Origin: Bacteroidales bacterium UBA5206
GTDB taxonomy: Bacteria; Bacteroidota; Bacteroidia; Bacteroidales; Tenuifilaceae
Assembly (NCBI GenBank): GCA_002412705.1
Contig: DHVO01000204.1
Coordinates: 1-18,005, forward strand
Direction: 5' to 3'
DNA length: 18,005 bases
Below are positions 1 through 7,087 of this stretch, one piece after another. The translations under genes were made by a program, and so were the position numbers. Position 1 is the stretch's first letter; every line of letters begins with the position of its first letter. The notes under the pieces are model-generated. The model searched no databases and was not told where the DNA came from. It was given only the letters and a program-made list of their open reading frames with translations.

Positions 1-176
1 TTACTGATTGCGATTTAAATGGCACTGTATTTTACATGTCGAACCTAGAAGGTACCGATTTTAGATCTGCCTTAAATTACTCCTTGGATCCAGTTTTGAA
101 CAAAGTAAAAAAGGCAAAGTTCTCTATGGCGGGGCTTCCCGGATTACTTAGTAAGTTTGACATAGAGGTGGAGTAG
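1..176 (+). CDS. Pentapeptide-repeat protein, C-terminal fragment
   Basis: An open frame enters from the left edge (codons begin at base 3) and ends at the TAG at 174-176, giving about 57 residues. The first part reads CDLNGTVFYMSNLEGTDF, which shows the A(D/N)LXX five-residue periodicity of the right-handed quadrilateral beta-helix. After it comes a non-repeat tail with SLDPVLNKVKKAKFS and GLLSKFDIEVE. That tail matches what I recall as the end of Qnr/McbG-like single-domain pentapeptide proteins common in Bacteroidota. Such proteins can mimic DNA and bind gyrase in some cases, but many have no known role, and a fragment cannot decide this. The start and most of the repeats lie outside the window. 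A hairpin terminator overlaps the stop codon. I am confident of the family and not of the function. Confidence 0.8.
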   Translation, partial: TDCDLNGTVFYMSNLEGTDFRSALNYSLDPVLNKVKKAKFSMAGLPGLLSKFDIEVE

Positions 177-204
177 GAGGACTTAGCAGCCCTCCTTTTT
201 TCTT
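175..204 (+). terminator. Intrinsic terminator of the pentapeptide-repeat gene
   Basis: AGGAGG at 175-180 pairs with CCTCCT at 191-196 across a 10-base loop. A T-rich run follows (TTTTTCTTTC). The stem starts inside the stop codon, so termination directly follows translation. There is no T-tract in the minus direction, so it should act on the plus strand only. Confidence 0.7.
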
Positions 205-211
205 TCTCACC

Positions 212-2326
212 TTATAGTATTCGTGCTAGTTCTGTTAGTAAATCCTTCGATTCGTAGGGTTTAGATATGAACGCAGCTCCTCCTGATCTAATAGCCTTTT
301 CTTTTTCTTCTCCGGTATAAAATGCTGTATGTATAATTATTGGAACAGATGGATTCTGTTGCTTAAGGATTTTACTAGCTTCAAAGCCATCCATATCACC
401 AGGAAGTTGTATGTCCATCAATACCGCATGGAGTTCATTTTCTGCTGCAAATAGAATAGCATCCTTGGGATTATCAAAAGTAATAATCTTAATCTGGGTT
501 GACTGAAGAAATGTTTTAACCAGTTCAATGGTATTCTTATCATCTTCAACCACAAGAAGTGTTTTGTTGGACCAGTTTATCGTGTCGGGCAGAACCATCC
601 CTTGTGCCGATTTTACCGATAGATATTGATTGTAGTGCTTATTGCTAAGCGGTAAGCTGAGGTAGAATGTAGCACCTTTATTAAGTTCAGACTCTACCCA
701 TACTTGGCCATGCATAAGGCTTGCAAGTCCCTTACTAATAGCCAATCCAAGCCCTGTCCCGCCATACTTTTTTTCAGGTGAGTCCACTTGAATAAAACGT
801 TCAAAAACATCCTTGTGGCGTTCTTTAGCAATTCCAATACCTGTGTCTTTTACATATATAACGGCTTTGTTGTCAATGGTAAAGGCTCCAACCTCAATAT
901 ATCCACTTGATGTAAACTTGACAGCATTGTTTATGTAATTGATTATTATTTGTTTAGCCCGCTGCTGATCGGCAAACACCTCAATATTCGAATGGTTTTT
1001 TGCGAACCGCAACTCTACGCCTCTCTGAGCGAGAGAATCTATTTGTTTAGAGTATTGTAGGTTTAAGGTATCTAGGAAGTTTGCAACTGATATATTTTCA
1101 CTGTTTAGTGAGATTTTGTTTGCTTCAAGTTTAGAGTAGTCTAGAATATCTCCAATGATATTCAAAAGGTCCCTTGAACAAGACTTGATAATACTTGTAT
1201 AGGTTTCCAGTTTAGGATCGTTGGGAACGTGCTTAACTATTAACTCGGTAAAACCTACAATCCCATTTAACGGGGTTCTTATTTCGTGCGACATGTTTGC
1301 TAAAAACGAAGTTTTTAGTCGTTCCGATTCTTCCGCTTTATTTTTAAGAAACTCTAAGGCCTTTTTCTGTGCTATAAATGAGTTTATAAGCTGGCCTATT
1401 TCGGCAAATTCTTTTCCTTTCCCCTCAAGTTCCAGACTTATGCTTGGATTTTCCTCTTTAAGGGCTCGTTCCACCGTTTTTAGTGGAGTTAGTATCCACC
1501 GCTTGGTTGCAGTTAGAAGTATGATAAAGTATAACACCATTGCCGATATAAAAATGCTAATAAGAATAATTGAGAACTTTTTATATGTTGATAAAAAATG
1601 GAGTGGCTTGGCAATGTGTAAGTAGGTAGAAACCTCTCCGTTAAAGTCTAGTAGCGCTTTGCAGCAAGCAATTTCAACTGTTTTTGTGTTTAAGGGAGTG
1701 TGAGTTGAGTCGGGCGAAGTGTGAATTGTGGTATTTGTTATATTCTCAAGATTCGTTATGTACTCTTGGTCAATAATTTTTCCAATAAAAAAATAACCCT
1801 GAGGAGTTGTTTTTCTATCTGCATCGTTATTTGGATGTATTGTTGCTCCATGAATTTCTACAATGGTTGTATCTATTCTTATAAAGTAGTGAATAAATCT
1901 ATTATTATATAGTTGGTGTAGCACTTGGGACGGTATCCTTATGCTGTCTAGTATAGGGGTAATAATTGGGCACGTTTTGTAAATTAGCTTTTCATTGGTA
2001 TTAAAAACTAGAGCGATATCGGTTTTGTAGGTTTTGTTTATGGGAACAATATTCTCTTCGGCCCACGAGGTATCGTTAGTGTGGGTAAATTCAATCATCT
2101 CATCCCAAAAAGTATAATCAAAAGTAACCTGTTTAAGCCGTTTACTTTCTAGAGACATAATAAGATCAATACTGCTCTCTAGCTGTTCCTGGTTTGACTG
2201 GATGAAAATTCGTTTCTTTTGGCTGTTTACAATAAAAGTTGCCAAGGAAACAATAATAACAGAAACAAAGACTAATAGCAACGACCGTGTAATTAAATGC
2301 TGAAGGTAGAACTGGCGTTTTCTCAT
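212..2326 (-). CDS. Hybrid sensor histidine kinase/response regulator with CHASE4-like sensor
   Basis: Inner-membrane sensor kinase of about 704 residues. In order it has TM1 (about 15-33); an extracytoplasmic region (about 50-230) beginning with a DYTFWDEM motif typical of CHASE4; TM2 (about 252-273); a HAMP-like linker; and HisKA with MSHEIRTP, phospho-acceptor H347. HATPase_c follows with an N-box NNAVKFT, DTGIGI and GGTGLGLAIS, then a C-terminal receiver with VVEDD, phospho-acceptor D638 and the conserved KPY lysine. All catalytic motifs are intact. There is no HPt domain, so phosphotransfer must continue through a separate HPt protein or stop at the receiver. The frame stays open upstream to an ATG at 2419, adding 31 residues. 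I chose 2326 because the product then begins with a short basic segment directly before TM1. A start at 2371 is also possible. No dedicated partner regulator is adjacent. The signal is unknown. Confidence 0.9.
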   Translation of the reverse strand: MRKRQFYLQHLITRSLLLVFVSVIIVSLATFIVNSQKKRIFIQSNQEQLESSIDLIMSLESKRLKQVTFDYTFWDEMIEFTHTNDTSWAEENIVPINKTYKTDIALVFNTNEKLIYKTCPIITPILDSIRIPSQVLHQLYNNRFIHYFIRIDTTIVEIHGATIHPNNDADRKTTPQGYFFIGKIIDQEYITNLENITNTTIHTSPDSTHTPLNTKTVEIACCKALLDFNGEVSTYLHIAKPLHFLSTYKKFSIILISIFISAMVLYFIILLTATKRWILTPLKTVERALKEENPSISLELEGKGKEFAEIGQLINSFIAQKKALEFLKNKAEESERLKTSFLANMSHEIRTPLNGIVGFTELIVKHVPNDPKLETYTSIIKSCSRDLLNIIGDILDYSKLEANKISLNSENISVANFLDTLNLQYSKQIDSLAQRGVELRFAKNHSNIEVFADQQRAKQIIINYINNAVKFTSSGYIEVGAFTIDNKAVIYVKDTGIGIAKERHKDVFERFIQVDSPEKKYGGTGLGLAISKGLASLMHGQVWVESELNKGATFYLSLPLSNKHYNQYLSVKSAQGMVLPDTINWSNKTLLVVEDDKNTIELVKTFLQSTQIKIITFDNPKDAILFAAENELHAVLMDIQLPGDMDGFEASKILKQQNPSVPIIIHTAFYTGEEKEKAIRSGGAAFISKPYESKDLLTELARIL

Positions 2327-2763
2327 TTTGGTGTAACTAAGAGTTAATAATAGAGCACTTGCTCTTGCCATTTTAACAGCATTTGATGGGATAAAGGTAA
2401 ATATGAAACATAAGGGCAACTTCCAACTTCACAATTCAACAACTCTCCCTCAAATTAGCCATCATAAGCAAAAGGATAGCATTTGCTTAATAAACTCTAT
2501 TACGCAAGTATTTATTTCAGGTTATCCCCAAAAATAGGTATATTCTCCTAAATATCCTTTTGATACAACATTGGCGATGGTTAATGTACTGGTATATAGG
2601 CGTATGGTGTGTTGGTGATAAAAATCATTGAAGTGAAAAAAACAGTTTAAAAGCTGCTTCTAGTTTTGTGTGGTGACAATTGAAGTAGGCGACAAAGGGT
2701 AGTGTGTGGCAGGAAGGATCAAAACATCAGCACATCTATTTTCTTTGAATCGGTCTTAATCAG
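2327..2763. other. Non-coding stretch between kinase and membrane-protein genes
   Basis: I see no convincing gene here. On the minus strand, 2536-2529 reads TATTTTTG, a perfect TAnnTTTG -7 element, but no TTTG lies at the expected distance upstream and it would give a leader of about 195 bases before the kinase start. Small open frames reaching into this stretch on the plus strand are antisense to the neighbouring genes and have no protein-like features. The stretch also holds a weak terminator-like hairpin (2632-2659). Confidence 0.5.
2632..2659 (-). terminator. Weak terminator-like hairpin downstream of the 2764-3357 gene
   Basis: Reading the minus strand, AGCAG and CTGTT flank an 8-base AT-rich loop (five pairs, one G-U) and are followed by seven T residues. 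It lies about 105 bases past the stop of the membrane-protein gene, so it could end that operon. The stem is short, hence the low confidence. Confidence 0.35.
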
Positions 2764-3357
2764 CTACCTGCGATGCCTTAGTGCTCTTTTTAGTTTTAGA
2801 GTTCTTACCAATCTTTTTCTCCCCATGTTTTCAAGTATTTCAAAGGCAACATTCTCAATGTCTTTTTGTCGGCCTGAAATGGGACTCTCAGATTTCCTTA
2901 TGTTTAGATAAGTTTTTATATATGAGAATTTTGATGCACTGGCTAGGTATTCCTTTTTATGCTTAGGGTAAATATCTTTAAGTTCAACGGCATTTTTTAG
3001 CAGGAGTTTGTTTGCCAGCTCTCCGTAGGTGGAATATATTGGCACAAAATAGATAATGTTTTTTAGCCATCTAAAGGCAGCGTCGTTTGGTAGATATTTC
3101 TCCTGAATGTAGAATAGTTCCTCGTTAACCAACCCAAGATGATCCAAGGCGTTTATCATGCTTTGCTTTTTTCTGCACTTCCTTCGTTGCTGCCGTCTAA
3201 CGATTTTTCTGTACGCATCAACGCATTTAGACATGGTGTTAAACTGAATCTGCTTTTTGTTGTAATAGAGGCCAACTATTGCACAAATAATAGTTATAGG
3301 TATAACTATTTCGGCTATTAGCGCTATTCTCTGGAGTAGGGTTGTTTCTACTGGCAT
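2764..3357 (-). CDS. Membrane-anchored protein of unknown function
   Basis: A 197-residue protein I do not recognise. Residues 10-32 form one strongly hydrophobic helix (IALIAEIVIPITIICAIVGL). It is followed at once by YYNKKQ and a very basic cytoplasmic stretch (RKIVRRQQRRKCRKKQ, about 50-65), so the bulk should face the cytoplasm. The remainder looks helical and ends in a strongly basic tail (KLKRALRHRR). I see no catalytic motif. The architecture, one N-terminal helix followed by a basic helical domain, recalls small membrane proteins often seen beside phage-defence or stress genes; that is only an analogy. The start lies 29 bases after the stop of the upstream SH3-MBL gene on the same strand, so the two are probably cotranscribed and may work together, with this protein as a membrane anchor or target. 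Confidence 0.75.
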   Translation of the reverse strand: MPVETTLLQRIALIAEIVIPITIICAIVGLYYNKKQIQFNTMSKCVDAYRKIVRRQQRRKCRKKQSMINALDHLGLVNEELFYIQEKYLPNDAAFRWLKNIIYFVPIYSTYGELANKLLLKNAVELKDIYPKHKKEYLASASKFSYIKTYLNIRKSESPISGRQKDIENVAFEILENMGRKRLVRTLKLKRALRHRR

Positions 3358-3386
3358 TATTGTTTGCTATTGGTTTAGATGGCGCC

Positions 3387-4874
3387 CTATTTCTTTAGCT
3401 CAAATCGGTTGGTTTTGCTACTGTACTCAAGTTTATGAATATCCCACTTTCCGTATGCGGCATCAACCTCTAGTTTTTGGGCAATAATCATTTGAGTGCC
3501 ATTGGTTCGGAGATTAATCATTCCGTACCGTGTTAGGTTGGAGTTAACGTGCTTGTTAAGAGTAAGTAATCGGGTTTTAAGTTTTACTAGATCTTCCTGT
3601 GGTGCGTTATTTTTCTCTTGCTCTTTAATTTTTATTTGGAGGCTAGCGATTTCCGTAAGCATACTATTTAGTTCAAATAGTTTTTTACGGGTTATCTCTT
3701 TGTTTGATCTGGCTAGTTCTGTTGAGAATAGTAGTGGTTTATCTCCGTATCCACATTTGCCAAACGAGCCTAGGGCATCGGGTCTGGGGTGAGCAAAGCT
3801 CTCGTCGTCGCCACTTGATATAACCGTGGCTAATGCATTAATTCGTTGCAGTAGGGGGTAGTGAAAGTGCTGGCTCCCGTGATGGCAGGCCTTTGCCACA
3901 TCTACCTGAAGCTTGTGTGGTGTTGCGTTGTAGTGGGTGCAGAGTGTTTTGCCAAACTCCTCGTTGATATCACCTCCAAGTAAAATTTTAGCTTCTCCAT
4001 ATTTTATGATGAGCACAATGGAGTGCCCGTTTTTGTCTTTGCCTGTATTGTTGATGGTTTTTAGTGCGGGTTTACCGCTTATCTCTTCAAGTAAAGGTGA
4101 TAAAACCTCAATAGTAAACGGTTTGTTGTTTATCTTATAATTGGTGTTGTAGTTACCAAGGAACTTGCACTTGTTAGATAGCATGGAAAATATAACCTGA
4201 GGGCTATACTTTAGCGATTTGTAAAGTGTTTTGGGGTACAGAGAGCCTTTCCCTTTTCTCTTGTTCGGATTGGAGATAATGTCAATCATTTGAGCGTGAT
4301 TCTCAACCACGCTGGTAATATAGCCATTGGTTACATGCCCAAAGGGATGGCTTTCACCCGGGCGTTCCACAACCCCATTATGGTAAAGGGTTTCTATTTT
4401 TATGTGGCAATTACTAAAGATACTATCAAATCCGCCATAGTGATCTTTGTCGGAATGGCTTACGATGGCGGTGATTGGAATCTGAGTTCCTTTTTTGTTA
4501 TATAGGTTGAACCGCCAGTTAAGGTATCGGTTCATGTTATCGTACTCTCCGGCATCAATAAGAAAGTGCTTATCATTTGGTGTTACCACATGGCAGCCAT
4601 CACCTTGACCAATATCAATAAAATTTACTTCGAGCACACGTTCTGTTTGTAGTTCGGCTATATTGGCCCAGCCCTTTTTATTTCTGCTTAACACATTCAC
4701 TCTGCCATTCACTACCTCAAGGTTTAGAATGGTTATGTAATCGCCAAAAAGAAGGTGTTGTACCCACTTAGTTCCCGTTGGTTCTTGGTATATCTTTACT
4801 GAGGGGTAACCTGCAAAACAGTAATGGGTATTCTTTTTTGACTTTAGGTATTTTGTGGGCTCTAGTGTAGGCAT
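3387..4874 (-). CDS. SH3-like/metallo-beta-lactamase-fold hydrolase, ComEC-type
   Basis: A 495-residue soluble protein. Residues about 23-76 look like a bacterial SH3 domain (PSVKIYQEPTGTKWVQHLLF to GWANIAEL). The MBL domain starts near 81 with the strand LEVNFIDIGQGDGCHVV, the hallmark of the ComEC/Rec2 hydrolase family. Metal ligands are visible: HSDKDH (H140, D142, D144, H145), LLGGD (D302) and the ACHHGS motif (H331/H332), with AHPRPDAL (H362) after it. An inserted region at about 150-250 and a charged, probably coiled-coil segment at about 385-440 are additions to the simple MBL core. There is no signal peptide, no membrane segment and no ComEC channel domain, so it is unlikely to be the DNA-uptake protein itself. 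Related stand-alone proteins are predicted hydrolases, in ComEC probably nucleases. The substrate is unknown. The next gene downstream (2764-3357) is close and probably cotranscribed. Confidence 0.88.
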   Translation of the reverse strand: MPTLEPTKYLKSKKNTHYCFAGYPSVKIYQEPTGTKWVQHLLFGDYITILNLEVVNGRVNVLSRNKKGWANIAELQTERVLEVNFIDIGQGDGCHVVTPNDKHFLIDAGEYDNMNRYLNWRFNLYNKKGTQIPITAIVSHSDKDHYGGFDSIFSNCHIKIETLYHNGVVERPGESHPFGHVTNGYITSVVENHAQMIDIISNPNKRKGKGSLYPKTLYKSLKYSPQVIFSMLSNKCKFLGNYNTNYKINNKPFTIEVLSPLLEEISGKPALKTINNTGKDKNGHSIVLIIKYGEAKILLGGDINEEFGKTLCTHYNATPHKLQVDVAKACHHGSQHFHYPLLQRINALATVISSGDDESFAHPRPDALGSFGKCGYGDKPLLFSTELARSNKEITRKKLFELNSMLTEIASLQIKIKEQEKNNAPQEDLVKLKTRLLTLNKHVNSNLTRYGMINLRTNGTQMIIAQKLEVDAAYGKWDIHKLEYSSKTNRFELKK

Positions 4875-4877
4875 GGC

Positions 4878-4897
4878 TTAACTTTTTGGATAGTTAA
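4878..4897. repeat. Perfect inverted repeat just before the hydrolase start
   Basis: TTAACT (4878-4883) and AGTTAA (4892-4897) are perfect arms around an 8-base spacer. The repeat ends three bases before the ATG of the SH3-MBL gene on the minus strand. It could be an operator or a small hairpin over the initiation region. AT-rich arms this short can also arise by chance. Confidence 0.4.
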
Positions 4898-4957
4898 AAA
4901 GAGGCTTTGCTGCTGATTTAAAGGAGTTTCCTTGAGTTCTATGGGATGCAAAGCCTC
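4896..4957 (-). terminator. Long hairpin with T-run between the 5004-5351 and 3387-4874 genes
   Basis: GAGGCTTTGC (4901-4910) and GCAAAGCCTC (4948-4957) are perfect 10-base arms. On the minus strand the hairpin is followed by TTTTT, and on the plus strand by TTTT. The 37-base loop contains a second small hairpin (AAGGA/TCCTT, 4921-4933). It ends transcription from the small upstream gene, fully or partly, only 27 bases before the hydrolase start. It may therefore act as an attenuator, or the hydrolase may have its own promoter that is hard to place. Confidence 0.65.
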
Positions 4958-5003
4958 TTTTGAAGTGAAGGGTGAGAGATAGGGAAAGTGTTAGGCTGTT
5001 GGG

Positions 5004-5351
5004 TTATTCCCCTTCGCCAATAGGTTCAGTGCTGGTGGAGAGGTTCATCCACTCAGGCTTATCGCTGTCTAATCTTGCAAATACCGGCTTTTCATTTCTT
5101 GCTATATCCACATAGCATCTTAGTTCGGTAAAGGGAACAAAAATGGCTCCTACATTACCAGCCCAGTTGCATACGGCATTGGGTGGGATAGGGCTGGAAG
5201 GGTGTAGCCCATAAATAATTAGTCGCTCCTTTTTTGCTCCATAGCAACAAAGGTACCCTTGAATTTTGATTGCTGTGTTTCCCCATGTTGCAGTTGATTT
5301 GTAACCTATTTGTAGCACGTAGGTTTTTACCTCAAATGTTTTGTTGGGCAT
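5004..5351 (-). CDS. Small protein of unknown function
   Basis: A 115-residue protein I do not recognise. It alternates beta-type segments (TFEVKTYVLQIGY, IKIQGYLCCYG, RLIIYGLHP, VGAIFVPF, LRCYVDIA) and has no signal peptide, membrane helix or catalytic motif. It looks like a compact all-beta domain with four cysteines that do not form a clear metal site. The end is acidic (EPIGEGE). A GGAGA stretch about six bases before the ATG at 5351 is one of the few good ribosome-binding sites in the window and supports this start. Codon use and fold-like composition suggest a real gene. It lies upstream of the SH3-MBL hydrolase on the same strand but is separated from it by a hairpin, so membership of one operon is uncertain. 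Confidence 0.7.
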   Translation of the reverse strand: MPNKTFEVKTYVLQIGYKSTATWGNTAIKIQGYLCCYGAKKERLIIYGLHPSSPIPPNAVCNWAGNVGAIFVPFTELRCYVDIARNEKPVFARLDSDKPEWMNLSTSTEPIGEGE

Positions 5352-5473
5352 GGTTGTCTCCGATTGGTTTTGCCTACTCTTTAGTTCGGATTTTCGGCTT
5401 TTTCCGTGTGACTAAGGCAGGGAATCAGAAAGAGGTGTGTGCTTAATGTGCTAATATACAAACAACTAATGTC

Positions 5474-5498
5474 GATAAAAATAGCCTTTTAGGGCTAT
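5474..5498 (-). terminator. Intrinsic terminator of the LuxR-type gene
   Basis: On the minus strand ATAGCC (5498-5493) pairs with GGCTAT (5486-5481) around a 6-base loop and is followed by TTTTATC. It begins seven bases past the stop of the regulator gene. This ends that transcript and separates it from the small gene at 5004-5351. Confidence 0.7.
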
Positions 5499-5504
5499 GC
5501 GCTG

Positions 5505-6059
5505 CTACTGTTGGCAAAATTTTAAGTACTTAAGAATGGCTTCGGAACGGTTACTTGCTCCCAGTTTAGGATAAATCTTTTTGAGGTGATTCTTTACCGT
5601 AAAAATGCTAATTCCCAGTTCGCACGCTATCTCTTTGTAAAGAAGCCCTTGTGCAAGGAGCCGCATAATGTCTTTTTCTCGGGGCGACAATCCAAAGGGA
5701 TTTAAACTATTTTGGTACGAGCTAAAATTTATGGCCTTCATATTATTTATACTAGCACCAATAGGTTGGTTCTGCTGCAAAAACCACTCAGACTTGCTTA
5801 GAGGATACTCAAGTGTTTTTGCGCTATCCATAGAGAGATGTATGCTTAGCTTGGCCTTTTTTATAGCATCTTGCTGAAGAAGGTTGTTAAACTGCTCCTT
5901 ATTTACCGAAACCTTTACATTAAGAAGTATTTCCGAAGGGGAAGGTATATCTTCTTCGGGGATGATGTGTGTCGAAATCTCTTTTCTCCAGATTAAATCC
6001 TCCTCCATCTGCTTAAGAAAGAATTCTTTTAAGGATCTAGTTGCGCCCTCTTTTTGCAT
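5505..6059 (-). CDS. LuxR-family transcriptional regulator lacking a receiver domain
   Basis: A 184-residue DNA-binding protein. The C-terminal part (about 123-180) is a clear LuxR/GerE helix-turn-helix: GLSPREKDIMRLLAQGL, then YKEIACELGISIFTVKNHL and a closing YPKLGASNRSEAI. The recognition helix is VKNHLKKIYPKL. The first 120 residues do not contain the aspartate motifs of a receiver domain. They are a charged segment with LLNVKVSVNKEQFNNLL and KAKLSIHLSMD, which I cannot assign to a known sensor domain. It may therefore be controlled by abundance, by a ligand or by a protein partner. The gene has its own terminator and a plausible promoter, and is divergent from the lipoprotein gene at 6324. 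Targets are unknown; the divergent lipoprotein or the 2764-5351 group are the obvious candidates. Confidence 0.88.
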   Translation of the reverse strand: MQKEGATRSLKEFFLKQMEEDLIWRKEISTHIIPEEDIPSPSEILLNVKVSVNKEQFNNLLQQDAIKKAKLSIHLSMDSAKTLEYPLSKSEWFLQQNQPIGASINNMKAINFSSYQNSLNPFGLSPREKDIMRLLAQGLLYKEIACELGISIFTVKNHLKKIYPKLGASNRSEAILKYLKFCQQ

Positions 6060-6090
6060 AATTGTAAGTAGAGATTTTATAGTGTTGGAG

Positions 6091-6122
6091 TAAAATTATA
6101 CTTAATTGGAATAGTAGTCAAG
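6091..6122 (-). promoter_or_regulatory. Putative Bacteroidota promoter of the LuxR-type gene
   Basis: On the minus strand CTTG (6122-6119) is followed by a 20-base spacer and TAATTTTA (6098-6091). This is one mismatch from TTTG-N19-21-TAnnTTTG in each box. The expected transcript start is about 25 bases before the ATG at 6059. Confidence 0.4.
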
Positions 6123-6148
6123 TTGAATCACTATAAGGATCGTATTTC

Positions 6149-6156
6149 TACTTTTG
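6149..6156 (+). promoter_or_regulatory. Putative -7 element upstream of the lipoprotein gene
   Basis: TACTTTTG is a perfect TAnnTTTG element, followed by CAGG. A GTTG lies 23 bases upstream, slightly too far for the usual -33 box. Transcription would start about 160 bases before the lipoprotein ATG at 6324. A weaker alternative nearer the gene is ATTG (6257-6260), an 18-base spacer and TATCTTTA (6279-6286). Confidence 0.35.
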
Positions 6157-6323
6157 CAGGAGTATAGGAACAGAAGGAGTAGCGTTTATAGATTTTGATT
6201 AGGTGAGAATATAATTATGAACCTATAGTATTTTTGTTTGAGATTTTTATAAAAAAATTGCTGATTAGTAAATATTTATATCTTTATATTGTTATTTGTT
6301 AACTCACCCTAAAATTAAATACT

Positions 6324-7040
6324 ATGAAAAAGTTTTTTTTAATTATTACAATTGGATTGTTTATTACTTCTTGTGCGGTTCATAGCGGTTCCATGAGTTC
6401 ATCTACTTTACCTGCAAATGCTCAATATGAGGATGTTGCCGTTGGTGTTTCTCAAACGTCATATATTCTTGGTATAGGGGGGCTATCGCAAGATGCTCTA
6501 GTTTATGGCGCAAAGCGTAACCTGTATGAGTGTCGTCCGTTAAAAGCAAACGAATCTTATATAAATTTTACGGTTGATAAAAAGGACTCTTACTTTCCAT
6601 TTTACAAGAAGTCTGTTGTTACAGTTACCGCAGATGTCATTTCGTACAAAGAGAACCCTATAGATAATCCATTTACTGAAAATTATCTTAAAAAAATAGC
6701 AGGGAATAGTTTAAGTACAGACCTTTTTGCAGTTGGTGATACAGTGCTTAATACGAGCATGCAGAAAATGGTTGTATTATCCGTTGAAAGTAAAGATGTT
6801 GTAAAGGTGATGTATAAAACAACTAAGAATAAAATTAGAACTCGCAATGTAACCACTTCTAGTATCTATTCTAGGAAGGGTTCAATAAACAACTTAAAAG
6901 TAGGGGATCCCTATGTTTTTAATGAGAACAATAAAGCGGATTCCGAAGATCAGGTTGGCATAATAATGGGCTTAGGTATAAATAACCTGATGATAAAAAA
7001 GAATACAGGATCCATTTATGTAGAGAAATATAGGAGATAG
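6324..7040 (+). CDS. Putative lipoprotein (DUF6567-like N-terminal part)
   Basis: A 238-residue envelope protein. The N-terminus KKFFLIITIGLFITSC is a type II signal peptide with lipobox ITSC, so Cys17 should be lipidated. Residues about 30-115 (YILGIGGLSQDALVYGAKRN, then FPFYKKSVVTVTADVISY) resemble a conserved Bacteroidota lipoprotein family that I associate with DUF6567; this is from memory. That family is usually shorter. The extra C-terminal half has two segments that begin alike, FAVGDTV (about 136) and LKVGDPYVF (about 193). Each is followed by beta-rich sequence, as in small SH3/Tudor-like barrels. The protein probably sits at the outer or inner membrane facing the periplasm; its function is unknown. 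The gene stands alone, divergent from the LuxR regulator, and has its own strong terminator. Confidence 0.88.
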   Translation: MKKFFLIITIGLFITSCAVHSGSMSSSTLPANAQYEDVAVGVSQTSYILGIGGLSQDALVYGAKRNLYECRPLKANESYINFTVDKKDSYFPFYKKSVVTVTADVISYKENPIDNPFTENYLKKIAGNSLSTDLFAVGDTVLNTSMQKMVVLSVESKDVVKVMYKTTKNKIRTRNVTTSSIYSRKGSINNLKVGDPYVFNENNKADSEDQVGIIMGLGINNLMIKKNTGSIYVEKYRR

Positions 7041-7058
7041 AATTTCCCGATATACAAG

Positions 7059-7087
7059 AGGCTGTAGTTTTTACAGCCTTTTTTTAT
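7059..7087 (+). terminator. Intrinsic terminator of the lipoprotein gene
   Basis: AGGCTGTA (7059-7066) pairs perfectly with TACAGCCT (7072-7079) around a 5-base loop and is followed by an unbroken run of T to 7085. It overlaps the last codons of the convergent small gene at 7071-7286. Confidence 0.85.

Noticed and set aside
1221..1912. Plus-strand open frames opposite the hybrid kinase
   Set aside because: They are antisense to well-supported kinase, HAMP and sensor domains, and their sequences are complementary shadows rich in Ser, Phe and Cys.
2702..2966. Plus-strand open frames opposite the membrane-protein gene
   Set aside because: They overlap the minus-strand gene, which has a coherent membrane helix and operon position. 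The plus frames have no motif or start signal.
3387..4874. ComEC DNA-uptake channel
   Set aside because: The hydrolase motif resembles the ComEC C-terminal domain, but there are no membrane segments or competence domain, so it is not a DNA transporter.
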